Positions 1-6,563 of a stretch of 14,510 nucleotides of DNA are shown piece after piece; within the stretch, counting starts at the first letter, position 1, and every line of letters begins with the position of its first letter. Made by a program: the position numbers and the translations under genes. A model generated the notes under the pieces. The model made no database searches. It worked only from the letters and a program-made list of their open reading frames with translations, and was not told where the DNA came from. The DNA is from CAZJWR01 sp964549765 (GTDB lineage Bacteria; Zixibacteria; MSB-5A5; GN15; JAAZOE01), in assembly GCA_964549765.1 (NCBI GenBank), contig CAZJWR010000081.1, forward strand, positions 1 through 14,510. The letters run 5' to 3'.

Positions 1-694
1 AGGCTCGGAGGAATGAAAAATCCCCGGTATGGCGGGGCCACATCCAGTTGTCGATCTCCCCGCCGTATTTCCCTATGGCGTCGGGCGGGGCGTAGACGAT
101 GCGGACGTCGCGGATTTGAAAATAGGTATAGCGAGTGTACGATATGCCCTCAAACATCTCGGCCACTTCACATCGGACGTCTCGGCCGTTCTCGCAGGCG
201 GCGACGATTTCCTTGATCTTGTTCTCAATGGCCTGGTAGCGCGCCAGGTCGTCCATATCGTCCGTCAGAACCGATTTGACCTGGTCGGTAACGTCGTCCA
301 CCGCCAAGGTGACGTAGACGGAATATCCGATGGCCGGGATTTCGTCCTCCCGCGTGGGGGCGTAGAATCCGTCCCGAAGATAATTGGTGTCGACGGTGCT
401 TTGCCTCTGAATAGCCCCGAAGGCGACATGATGATTAGTGATTATGAGGCCGTCTTCGGAAACGAAGGAAGCTGTGCCGCCGCCCAGATCGATAACGGCG
501 TCGCTCAGCCCGCCCTGACCGGGGTTGAAAATTTGATCGGGAGTGAGTTCCAAGCCGCGGTTGTAAAGGGCGTCGAAGTCGAGCTTGTTCAAATCATACA
601 GCGGCCACATGCCTTCGTCGGCACCCGCTCCGGCGGCGATGAGAAATATTCCCAAAATGAACATAACACTGAGAAATGATTTTGTATGCATCAT
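1..694 (-). CDS. S46 family serine peptidase (dipeptidyl-peptidase 7/11-like), 5' part only
   Basis: The reverse strand reads about 231 residues before the window ends, against roughly 700 for the full family. A signal peptide (residues 1 to about 25, ending GAGA) is followed by DEGMWPLY, typical of the mature N-terminus of S46 enzymes. TNHHVAFGAIQ carries the predicted catalytic His (residue 89), and the segment NWMWPRHTGD carries the predicted catalytic Asp (residue 225). The serine lies outside the window. Family members remove dipeptides from peptide N-termini, usually in the periplasm. The His is followed by Val where characterised members I recall have Cys. Tandem ATGs at 694 and 691 are both possible; GTGGAG just upstream suits 691 slightly better. 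The carbon-nitrogen hydrolase ends 57 bases upstream on the same strand, so the two may be cotranscribed. Substrate preference cannot be judged because the C-terminal specificity region is missing. Confidence 0.9.
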   Translation of the reverse strand, partial: MMHTKSFLSVMFILGIFLIAAGAGADEGMWPLYDLNKLDFDALYNRGLELTPDQIFNPGQGGLSDAVIDLGGGTASFVSEDGLIITNHHVAFGAIQRQSTVDTNYLRDGFYAPTREDEIPAIGYSVYVTLAVDDVTDQVKSVLTDDMDDLARYQAIENKIKEIVAACENGRDVRCEVAEMFEGISYTRYTYFQIRDVRIVYAPPDAIGKYGGEIDNWMWPRHTGDFSFLRA

Positions 695-751
695 GCATCT
701 CCACGCTGAGGTTTGTTGCAATAAGCGACAGAAAGCGCGGACTGGCAAGGA

Positions 752-1528
752 TTATCTGATGGGGTTCTGTTGTCCGGCGCGCTGCTTCTGGCGGAATTCT
801 CGTAGCCCGGTGAGATCCAGAAGACAGGATAGAATCCGGGGACGATCTTCCTCGTCGGGGGAAATACGGGTGAGGATGCCCCACGGCGCCGCCGCCAGCG
901 ACCGCCCCTGAAGTGAGCCGCCCCACAGTTTGCCCACGGCGCAGCATTTGACGATATAGGCGCCGGCGGCGCGGGCTCCCAAGATGAAGATGTTATGGTC
1001 GCGGTCGAATTTCTCGAGGATGTTTTCGTGGGGCCGCAGGGGAGAGGTGGTCGGGACGAAAACGATATCCGGTTCCAAATCCCCCGAACGGACGAAATTT
1101 TCCTGCGCCAGGACGTCGGCGCAGATGAGCTGCGTGAACCTGACGCCGGCGACCTCGAAAAGTGTCCGCTCTTTCCCAGGGCTGATGCCATGTGCCCGTT
1201 CGTTGGCAGTAGGGTTGAGCTTGTGCTGAATACCCATCAGGCGGCCGCGGTTATAGACGTGACCGGTGTTGTAAAAACCGCCGTTCTCCATTGTTACCGC
1301 GGTGCCGGCGATCAGCACCGTTTCGAGCCGGTCGGACAGCGTACGGCAATACTGGTCGAACGAGTAAGCCACGCCGACATTGTGCGCGTTGTCCCGCCGG
1401 AGTGGGTCGACGTTATAGTACTCCGGAAGAATCACGAAATCGGGCCGTTGTTTGAAAATCAGCAGATTTTCTTCGGTCGTCAATTGCCGGCCGACCTCGC
1501 ATTGGACGATGACTATTTTGCACAACAT
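752..1528 (-). CDS. carbon-nitrogen hydrolase (nitrilase superfamily)
   Basis: This 258-residue cytoplasmic protein has the full Glu-Lys-Cys triad of the nitrilase/amidase superfamily: E36 in ILPEYYN, K103 in GIQHKLNPT and C136 in LICADVL. Such enzymes hydrolyse amides, carbamoyl groups or nitriles through a cysteine thioester. Length is normal for a single CN-hydrolase domain, and the C-terminal 25 residues look like a basic tail. No motif lets me assign a substrate, and the subfamily (omega-amidase, N-carbamoyl amidase, predicted amidohydrolase) is undetermined. The ATG at 1528 has only a weak GGGAT ribosome site and a TACAAT -10-like hexamer at 1542-1537, so the 5' untranslated region may be very short. 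It is transcribed divergently from rnhB and lies 57 bases upstream of the S46 peptidase gene. Confidence 0.86.
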   Translation of the reverse strand: MLCKIVIVQCEVGRQLTTEENLLIFKQRPDFVILPEYYNVDPLRRDNAHNVGVAYSFDQYCRTLSDRLETVLIAGTAVTMENGGFYNTGHVYNRGRLMGIQHKLNPTANERAHGISPGKERTLFEVAGVRFTQLICADVLAQENFVRSGDLEPDIVFVPTTSPLRPHENILEKFDRDHNIFILGARAAGAYIVKCCAVGKLWGGSLQGRSLAAAPWGILTRISPDEEDRPRILSCLLDLTGLREFRQKQRAGQQNPIR

Positions 1529-1585
1529 GGTATCCCATTGTACGGCAATTTCACAGTCGGCGTTGCATATGATGTAAATTCTTGC

Positions 1586-1614
1586 TTGCGCTTTCCCGAT
1601 AATAATAATATAAA
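1586..1614 (+). promoter_or_regulatory. predicted sigma70-type promoter for rnhB-yraN
   Basis: TTGCGC (1586-1591) and TATAAA (1609-1614) are 17 bases apart within an AT-rich run of TAA repeats, in the divergent gap between the hydrolase and rnhB. The -10 is 5/6 to consensus and the -35 only 3/6. A start near 1621 would leave a leader of about 40 bases before the GTG at 1661, which fits that start choice. Confidence 0.4.
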
Positions 1615-1660
1615 TGAGTTACCGAGTGAAAATTGCCAACCGAAAGGGCAGGTGGTGACC

Positions 1661-2344
1661 GTGGACTTGCTGGCGCAAAAAATCGTGATGAAAGGGCGGG
1701 CCGGAGTGCTGCGGGGCGTGCCCGGACTCGAAGAAAGTCTCCGGGGCTACGGCTATTATCGTATCATCGGTATCGACGAAGCCGGACGGGGGCCGCTGGC
1801 CGGACCGGTCGTGGCGGCGGCGGTGATATTGCCCGAGGGCATGGTCATCGACGGCCTCGACGATTCCAAAAAGCTCACCGCCCTTAAGCGTGAAATTATC
1901 TTCGATCAGATCGTCTCTTCGGAGGCCGCCTACGCTGTCGGCATCGTCGACAATGAAATGATCGACCGGATCAATATTCTGCGGGCGTCGATGCGGGCCA
2001 TGGCCCAGGCGGTCGGCAAGCTGAAATGCAAGGATGCTTTTGTCCTGATCGACGGCCACCTGCCGGTTCCCAACCTGGAATTCCCGCAACTGGCCGTGAT
2101 TGAAGGCGACGCCTTTTGCCCGTCGATTTCGGCCGCCTCGATTATCGCGAAGGTCACCCGCGACCGCATCATGGATCACTACGCCAATCTCTATCCGCAG
2201 TTTACCTTCGGGCGGCATCGGGGGTACGCCACGGCCGACCATATCGGGGAACTCAAGAAATACGGCCCGACGCCAATCCATCGGCAATCCTACCGCCCGG
2301 TGCAGGAGATGATTTACCAGACGGAGATGGCGCTGACCGAATGA
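1661..2344 (+). CDS. rnhB: ribonuclease HII
   Basis: RNase HII cleaves the RNA strand of RNA-DNA hybrids and starts removal of misincorporated ribonucleotides; it is cytoplasmic and metal dependent. The signature IDEAGRGPLAGPV carries D39 and E40, LIDG carries D131 and EGD carries D150, matching the DEDD catalytic set of the E. coli enzyme. The SAASIIAKVTRD and GRHRGY motifs are also present. The reading frame stays open far upstream (to 995), but that part is antisense to the hydrolase and has no RNase H homology. I chose GTG 1661 because GGTGGTG lies just upstream and the resulting 227 residues fit the family. ATG 1688 is the alternative, but has no clear ribosome site. The stop overlaps the yraN start (ATGA). 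Confidence 0.95.
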   Translation: MDLLAQKIVMKGRAGVLRGVPGLEESLRGYGYYRIIGIDEAGRGPLAGPVVAAAVILPEGMVIDGLDDSKKLTALKREIIFDQIVSSEAAYAVGIVDNEMIDRINILRASMRAMAQAVGKLKCKDAFVLIDGHLPVPNLEFPQLAVIEGDAFCPSISAASIIAKVTRDRIMDHYANLYPQFTFGRHRGYATADHIGELKKYGPTPIHRQSYRPVQEMIYQTEMALTE

Positions 2345-2685
2345 CGCGGATCCGAGCCGATACGGGGGCGGCCGGCGAGGATATCGCCGTCCAATATCTG
2401 CAAAAACTCGGCTATCGGATTCTCCATCGCAACCTTCGACTTTCCCGATATGAAATCGATATCGTTTGTCGCGATGGCGCAGCGGTCGTATTTGTCGAGG
2501 TGAAGCGGTCATTGACGGAAAAATTCGGCCATCCGGCGACGTGGATCGATGAGCGCAAACAGGAAAAACTCCGCCGGGCGGCGCAAATATATATCGAAAA
2601 ATACGGCGTTTCCGGCGCCGATATCCGTTTCGACGCCGTGACCATCGCCAAGGGTGTGGTCGAGCATTACAAGCACGCCTTTTGA
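2341..2685 (+). CDS. yraN: YraN family protein (UPF0102), predicted PD-(D/E)XK nuclease fold
   Basis: This 114-residue protein has the family layout: GAAGEDIAVQYL, then GYRILHRNLR, EIDIV (E38, D40), and FVEVKRS (E53, K55). D40 and E53-x-K55 match the PD-(D/E)XK nuclease arrangement, and the family resembles Holliday-junction resolvases in sequence. The biochemical activity of YraN remains poorly defined, so nuclease function is inferred. Its ATG at 2341 overlaps the rnhB stop by four bases, implying translational coupling. An rnhB-yraN pair occurs in many bacteria and suggests a shared link to DNA maintenance. Confidence 0.93.
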   Translation: MTRIRADTGAAGEDIAVQYLQKLGYRILHRNLRLSRYEIDIVCRDGAAVVFVEVKRSLTEKFGHPATWIDERKQEKLRRAAQIYIEKYGVSGADIRFDAVTIAKGVVEHYKHAF

Positions 2686-2815
2686 CCGCCCGCCTTAGTC
2701 GTTCCAGATAACCCTTGCACAAAACTTGTCCCCGATGTATCTTATGCTCGACTAATTGACTCTCATATAGATAATTTTTCGCGTATATTTTGCGGACGAT
2801 GCGGGCAGAGGATGC

Positions 2816-3424
2816 ATGGTACGAGTGGCGGATAATATCGACGAATACAGACCCAATAGATACGGATCCGACGATATTTTTCGCAGCCGATGGTCGCCGA
2901 GGTCGATGACCGGCGAAACCGTGAGCGATGACGATCTGATGGCGATGTTCGAGGCGGCTCATTGGGCGCCGTCGGCGGCAAATAATCAACCGTGGCGGTT
3001 TATCTATGCGCGGCGCGACGATCCCGAATGGGAGACATTGTTCAATCTTCTTAACGAGAAGAACCAACGGTGGTGCAAGAACGCCGGAGCGCTGGTGGTC
3101 ATCGTGTCCAAAACGACATTCGACAAAAACGACAAACCGTCGCGCACCCATTCCTTTGATACTGGCGCCGCGTGGGGGATGTTTGCGCTCGAAGGGTCTA
3201 TCCGGGGACTGGTCGTCCACGGTATGCAGGGATTCAGCTATGAGCGGGCCACATCCGATTTGGGTGTTCCAGACGACTACTGTGTCGAGGCCATGGCTGC
3301 GGTCGGTATTCTGGACGAGCCGTCGAAATTGCCCGAAGATCTGGCCGGGCGGGAAAAACCGAGCGGCCGCAAAAACCTCGCGCATATCATCGCGCGGGGT
3401 ACATTCAGCGACGCTTTGAAATAA
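2816..3424 (+). CDS. nitroreductase family protein (FMN-dependent oxidoreductase)
   Basis: The 202-residue product has nitroreductase-fold FMN contacts: RSRWSPRSM at 23-31, where the Arg and Ser residues normally bind the FMN phosphate, and APSAANNQPWRF at 51-62. The C-terminal part (AAVGILDEPSKLP, then a basic REKPSGRKNL stretch) also fits the family. Such proteins usually reduce nitro groups, quinones or enones with NAD(P)H; the natural substrate here cannot be read from sequence. ATG 2816 follows AGAGG with about five bases of spacing. The 130-base gap after yraN contains TTGACT at 2756 and TATATT at 2784, but their 22-base separation is too long for a confident promoter. The next gene begins only 2 bases after this stop. 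Confidence 0.9.
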   Translation: MVRVADNIDEYRPNRYGSDDIFRSRWSPRSMTGETVSDDDLMAMFEAAHWAPSAANNQPWRFIYARRDDPEWETLFNLLNEKNQRWCKNAGALVVIVSKTTFDKNDKPSRTHSFDTGAAWGMFALEGSIRGLVVHGMQGFSYERATSDLGVPDDYCVEAMAAVGILDEPSKLPEDLAGREKPSGRKNLAHIIARGTFSDALK

Positions 3425-3462
3425 TCATGAGTGGAGAAAAACGACAACAGGGACGTGACACC

Positions 3463-3924
3463 ATGCCGCGCGAAAAATCGATAGAAACGATCCATATCAT
3501 CCTCGATTCCGCTGAACGGCTCCGGGAATATCGGCTGGACAAGGTCAGCGGCGGGCGCACCGCCCGGTCGACGCCGTTAATGCTGGATCATTTTGAAAAC
3601 CGGCCCATCGGCGATATTTTGCGCCTTGACGCCGACCAATTTTGCGCCTTGTATCCGTCCACCGACAATATTCCGCAACATACCTTCCTGCGCCACTTTG
3701 TCGCGCTTCGTTCCGTCCTTGACGCCTACACCGGCCGCCAGCGGGGCGGCCCGGGTGACATCTGTTCCATTATCAGCATCGATTACGAAAATAACGTCGT
3801 TACCATCGACGCCGTTCTCTACAGCGAAACCCTCAACGACAAGACCGACTTCTGCATTCGCTGCCGGGGCTGCCGCGAAACCACCCGCCTGAAGCTGAAA
3901 CGGAAGAAAAAACCCGACGCGTGA
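3463..3924 (+). CDS. conserved-looking hypothetical protein with C-terminal CxxCxxC motif
   Basis: I do not recognise this family. The product is 153 residues from ATG 3463, or 165 from ATG 3427. I prefer 3463 because AGGGA lies nine bases before it, whereas 3427 has no visible ribosome site. It is predicted soluble, with no signal peptide or membrane segment. The first half is mixed helical (DSAERLREYRLDK, LRHFVALRSVLDAY), followed by strand-like ISIDYENNVVTIDAVLY. Three cysteines spaced CIRCRGC (131, 134, 137) precede a very basic tail (RLKLKRKKK). This could be a metal or redox site, possibly with nucleic-acid contact through the tail, but both ideas are inference. It follows the nitroreductase closely and is probably cotranscribed. 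It converges on the transporter gene with 46 bases between the stops and no clear hairpin. Confidence 0.72.
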   Translation: MPREKSIETIHIILDSAERLREYRLDKVSGGRTARSTPLMLDHFENRPIGDILRLDADQFCALYPSTDNIPQHTFLRHFVALRSVLDAYTGRQRGGPGDICSIISIDYENNVVTIDAVLYSETLNDKTDFCIRCRGCRETTRLKLKRKKKPDA

Positions 3925-3970
3925 AGTCTCCGAACGTGGGTTATTCCGAAGGCGGGCGAATCATGATGCG

Positions 3971-5539
3971 TCAGATCCCGGCTTCTTTTTTGCGAACCCA
4001 GATCGAATAGATGAATATCCCGAGAGCCGAGGCGAAGCCGATGGCCGCAAAGGGATACCATAACGTGTGCGGCTGATATGTATTCCATAACAAATTCGTG
4101 GCTTCGGTAGCGTTGACGCCAAGCGCTTCCTGCAGGCGGTTCATAGCGTCGGGGCGGGCGATTCCCTGAACGACCCCGCTGGATTGGGCAATATATTTGA
4201 TCGTTTCGGCCACCTTGGGGCCAAGGCTGTGCTGAAGCGACGTCATGGCGTCCCATGCCACACTGGTGGTGATGTCGAGTTTGTCGGCGAGGTACTTGAT
4301 GGCCAGATTGGCCTTGTCCCCCTGCGCGTCGTATACCCGCCCGCCCATCAGGGAACCATACGCCCAGCCGATTGCCAACGGTATGTTGGCGTAGCCCATG
4401 TAGAGCGCCTTTTCGCCCTCGGGCGCGATGACGCCGAGATATTCGTTCATTTTCGGCGATGACATCATTTCGCCGATGGAAAAGGTTAAAATCCCCAGCA
4501 GGCAGACGTAGCCCAGCATGGAATATCCTGCGATTATCAGCCCGGTCGAGGAGATGGCGATCCCGAACATGATCGAATGCACGCGCCGCATCCGCGACAC
4601 CATCCACGAAATCAAGACCACCATCAGGATGATCAAGCCCGGGTTGGAATTGATCAGCCATTCCTGCGCAATCATGACCCCGCGCGATGTCTCCACGGTC
4701 ATCCACGACGGCAGATGAAATATCCGCACCAGTTGCGAGCTGTCCACCCAGTCGACGATGAAATTGGGCAGCATATCGAACAATTGCATGAACATCAGCC
4801 AGAACCCGGACATGATCACGATGAAAATCGTCAGACGGGGACGGAAAAGAATATTGCGGAGAGTGATCTTGACGACTTTCCACACGCCGCCGGATTGATC
4901 GCCGCCGGCGGGGACTTCCTTGTAGGTGAGCAACATCAGGTAATTCAACGACACAATGACGGCGCACCCGAAAAAGACCGTCGGCCAGGATACACCGTAC
5001 AGGAAATGGGCCAGCGGCGGGCCCAGCCAGCCGCCGATATTGACCAGCATATAAAATGTACCCCATCCGACCGACGAGTTCTTGTTGGTCAGCGTCCGCA
5101 CCATTGTCCCCTGTACGCCGGGTTTGAATATGGCTGTGCCGGCGGCCAGGATACAGCAGCCCAGCAGGAAGGGATAATACCCCCGCTGGGTGGCCATCAT
5201 CAAATAGCCGATGACCTTGACGGTGATAGAGAAGGCAATCGTCCGTTTGTAGCCGTAGCGATCGGCGAACCCGCCCGAGAAAACCGGCACGAGCGATTGC
5301 ACCAGCGCCCACCACAGGAAGATGACTCCTTTTTCGGTCTGGGTAAAAAGCAGGCCGCCCGGTTCGTCGGCTTGGGCGATATAGATGGGGATGACTACCC
5401 GAACGCCGTAATAGGCCAGACGTTCGAACATCTCCATGATGTTGACCATCCAGAACGCGCGCTGAAATCCCTTAATCTGGGCGAACAACCCCAGCGCTTT
5501 TTCTGAAGTCGGTGATGTCGAACCTGCCGCCTGCGTCAT
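3971..5539 (-). CDS. POT/PTR family proton-coupled oligopeptide transporter (MFS)
   Basis: This inner-membrane protein of 522 residues is a probable H+-driven di/tripeptide symporter. The first membrane segment has E36-x-x-E39-R40 followed by LAYYG, matching the ExxERFxYYG motif of the POT family. The motif A-like loop GGFADRYGYKRT comes next, then GTAIFKPGVQ and FYMLVNIGGWLGP, characteristic of POT helices 4 and 5. A GEMMSSPKMNEYLGVIAPEG segment matches the conserved late helix. About 90 residues (400-492) between the last two predicted membrane segments are polar and helical, longer than expected. TTG 5548 would add three residues; I chose ATG 5539 because GTGAGG sits about ten bases before it but is too close to the TTG. 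It is monocistronic in this window, with its own promoter. Confidence 0.87.
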   Translation of the reverse strand: MTQAAGSTSPTSEKALGLFAQIKGFQRAFWMVNIMEMFERLAYYGVRVVIPIYIAQADEPGGLLFTQTEKGVIFLWWALVQSLVPVFSGGFADRYGYKRTIAFSITVKVIGYLMMATQRGYYPFLLGCCILAAGTAIFKPGVQGTMVRTLTNKNSSVGWGTFYMLVNIGGWLGPPLAHFLYGVSWPTVFFGCAVIVSLNYLMLLTYKEVPAGGDQSGGVWKVVKITLRNILFRPRLTIFIVIMSGFWLMFMQLFDMLPNFIVDWVDSSQLVRIFHLPSWMTVETSRGVMIAQEWLINSNPGLIILMVVLISWMVSRMRRVHSIMFGIAISSTGLIIAGYSMLGYVCLLGILTFSIGEMMSSPKMNEYLGVIAPEGEKALYMGYANIPLAIGWAYGSLMGGRVYDAQGDKANLAIKYLADKLDITTSVAWDAMTSLQHSLGPKVAETIKYIAQSSGVVQGIARPDAMNRLQEALGVNATEATNLLWNTYQPHTLWYPFAAIGFASALGIFIYSIWVRKKEAGI

Positions 5540-5577
5540 AGAAGTCAATCCTCACCTGAGGACTATCTGCTGCCGTC

Positions 5578-5606
5578 AAGATATGTGATTGCGACGAGTG
5601 AGTCAA
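5578..5606 (-). promoter_or_regulatory. predicted sigma70-type promoter for the POT transporter
   Basis: On the minus strand TTGACT (5606-5601) and TATCTT (5583-5578) are separated by exactly 17 bases. The -35 is 5/6 to consensus and the -10 is 4/6. A start near 5571 would leave about 30 bases before ATG 5539, a sensible leader length. Confidence 0.6.
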
Positions 5607-5727
5607 CAGATAGAATTCTCGCGGTTGACAGAGGCCCTGAGCTCATCCGTACGTCGAACGACTTGCCGACAGGAGAGGGGGCGGCGGAAAAGCAGAAAAT
5701 AAGCGATATTTTTATGCGATTTTTAGC

Positions 5728-5756
5728 TTGACAATCGGATTTGACTCATCTATAAT
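5728..5756 (+). promoter_or_regulatory. exact-consensus sigma70 promoter
   Basis: TTGACA (5728-5733) and TATAAT (5751-5756) are separated by exactly 17 bases, matching the bacterial housekeeping consensus at all twelve positions. The flanks are AT-rich. Transcription would start near 5763 and read toward the 6223 gene, about 460 bases away. No confident ORF begins within the usual leader distance. Confidence 0.8.
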
Positions 5757-5798
5757 GAGGTATCGAGAAGGAGGTGCGCGGGGAAAAAAGCGGATTTC

Positions 5799-5910
5799 GG
5801 CATTGCCCATCTGACCAAGCGGCGGGGAAAAGCATCAAAAGGCACGATTTTCAGATAGAATATTACAGGCATTGCTGGAGATAATCTTCGGCGAATAACA
5901 TTTGACCAAG
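5799..5910 (+). repeat. imperfect two-copy direct repeat downstream of the consensus promoter
   Basis: GGCATTGC occurs exactly at 5799-5806 and 5868-5875. In both copies it is followed by CAT(C/T)TGACCAAG, at 5808-5819 and 5899-5910 (11 of 12 matching). The spacer between the two parts is 1 base in copy one and 23 in copy two. A third similarity, GGGGAAAA(AA)GC, occurs at 5780 and 5824. The elements could be operator half-sites or remnants of a duplication. Confidence 0.4.
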
Positions 5911-6012
5911 GGGGATGAGGCGTGACATAACTGTGGGGCTGGATCGAACCGGGGTTGGGAGTCTCTCATCTTCACCCACGGATCGGGAGGTAGAGAAACG
6001 GGAGAGGCGAAC

Positions 6013-6156
6013 ATGACCTTTCCCCGCCCGGAGTGTGGCCTAATTATGAAGAGCAAATCCTCACATAGTGGACGAGTAGCAGCGGGATCGGGGCGTCAGC
6101 GGTCGCCGGCTGAGGGCAGCAGAAGGCGTCACGGTCAACACGTTTTCGCGACGTGA
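6013..6156 (+). CDS. doubtful small ORF, 47 residues, basic
   Basis: ATG 6013 is preceded by GGAGAGG with suitable spacing, giving a 47-residue peptide rich in Arg and Ser with no membrane segment and no family I recognise. A 33-residue ORF (5915-6016) ends with an ATGA overlap on this start, but its own start has no proper ribosome-site spacing. Composition looks more like chance translation of GC-rich DNA than a folded protein. I list it because it lies downstream of a consensus promoter and ahead of another small gene. Confidence 0.2.
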   Translation: MTFPRPECGLIMKSKSSHSGRVAAGSGRQRSPAEGSRRRHGQHVFAT

Positions 6157-6222
6157 GCGCCGTTTGTTCGCGGTGAGGGTAACGTGAACCAATCACAATA
6201 AACACTCTCCGGAGGTTTTACC

Positions 6223-6474
6223 ATGAAGAGATTGATGACCTTGCTGGTGGCGGTGGCGATCGGTATCATGATATTCGCCGCCCCGATGGTTGCTGACCCT
6301 GGCGTCACGACCAGTACGACAAGCTCCACAGATACGACCTGGATAAATCCCAACTATCCGCCGCCGCCGGACGGCTACGTCGGCCCTTGGCCGCCGCCGG
6401 ACGCTACCACGACGACGACCACGACGACGACGGATGGAGGAGATGAGAGCGGTTGGATTGAACCAAATCATTGA
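6223..6474 (+). CDS. small exported Thr/Pro-rich protein
   Basis: The 83-residue product starts with a clear Sec signal peptide (MKR, then a hydrophobic core at about 4-20, probable cleavage after A24). The mature part of about 59 residues is low complexity: a Thr/Ser-rich stretch, WINPNYPPPP, a short DGYVGPWPPPD segment, nine consecutive Thr, DGGDES, and a terminal WIEPNH. It therefore has two Thr-rich blocks, each followed by WI(N/E)PN. GGAGG with eight bases of spacing supports ATG 6223. No cysteine is present, so it is neither a lipoprotein nor disulfide-stabilised. I do not recognise a family. It lies 89 bases upstream of the TPR-sigma54 activator on the same strand. An exported signal peptide, a surface or adhesive peptide, or a spacer protein are possibilities, none demonstrated. 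Confidence 0.72.
   Translation: MKRLMTLLVAVAIGIMIFAAPMVADPGVTTSTTSSTDTTWINPNYPPPPDGYVGPWPPPDATTTTTTTTTDGGDESGWIEPNH
6361..6432 (+). repeat. coding repeats in the small exported protein
   Basis: CCGCCGCCGGACG occurs exactly at 6361-6373 and 6391-6403, 30 bases apart. It is followed by nine ACC/ACG codons at 6406-6432 encoding Thr. The triplet tract could vary in length by slippage without breaking the frame. Confidence 0.75.
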
Positions 6475-6504
6475 TAATGGGCACCAAAATCACGTTGGTG
6501 AGAT

Positions 6505-6517
6505 CGATAAGGTATCG
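6505..6517. promoter_or_regulatory. short inverted repeat between the small protein gene and the regulator gene
   Basis: CGATA and TATCG form a perfect five-base inverted repeat around AGG in the 89-base gap before the regulator gene. It could be a regulator operator half-site pair or a weak hairpin. It has no T-run, so it is not a terminator, and a repeat this short can occur by chance. Confidence 0.2.
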
Positions 6518-6563
6518 GTAGAGAAATAAACATTGGATTAAAATCGCGGGATGCCACGATTCG

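Larger units (their letters stand above)
5549..6222. other. 674-base region without a convincing gene
   Basis: This is the largest gene-poor stretch. It holds the minus-strand promoter of the transporter, a perfect-consensus plus-strand promoter at 5728-5756, an orphan Shine-Dalgarno sequence at 5768-5776, imperfect direct repeats between 5799 and 5910, and two weak overlapping small ORFs (5915-6016 and 6013-6156). A short hairpin-capable segment lies at 6089-6108 (TCAGC and GCTGA arms). I see no tRNA, no recognised riboswitch and no terminator with a T-run. It may be a long leader for the 6223 gene or encode a non-coding RNA. Confidence 0.7.

Noticed and set aside
29..679. Plus-strand ORF of 216 codons at the left end
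   Set aside because: It is antisense to the S46 peptidase, which has a signal peptide and catalytic motifs on the minus strand; the plus-strand translation shows no family features.
1614..1658. 14-codon ORF (MSYRVKIANRKGRW) just before rnhB
   Set aside because: Considered as a leader peptide, but its ATG overlaps the predicted -10 region and lacks a ribosome site, so it would probably not be transcribed in full.
995..1660. N-terminal extension of the rnhB reading frame
   Set aside because: The extra 222 codons are antisense to the CN-hydrolase with its intact Glu-Lys-Cys triad, and add nothing resembling an RNase HII domain.
1619..3385. Minus-strand ORF of 588 codons
   Set aside because: It spans rnhB, yraN and most of the nitroreductase in antisense; all three have clear motifs. 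Long open antisense frames are expected from the codon use here.
4577..5506. Plus-strand ORF of 309 codons
   Set aside because: Antisense to the POT transporter; rich in His, Gln and Asp from reverse-complemented membrane codons, with no recognisable domain.
5930..5965. tRNA T-arm-like GGTTCGATCC on the minus strand
   Set aside because: The flanking bases cannot form the five-pair T stem, and no anticodon or acceptor stem is found around it.
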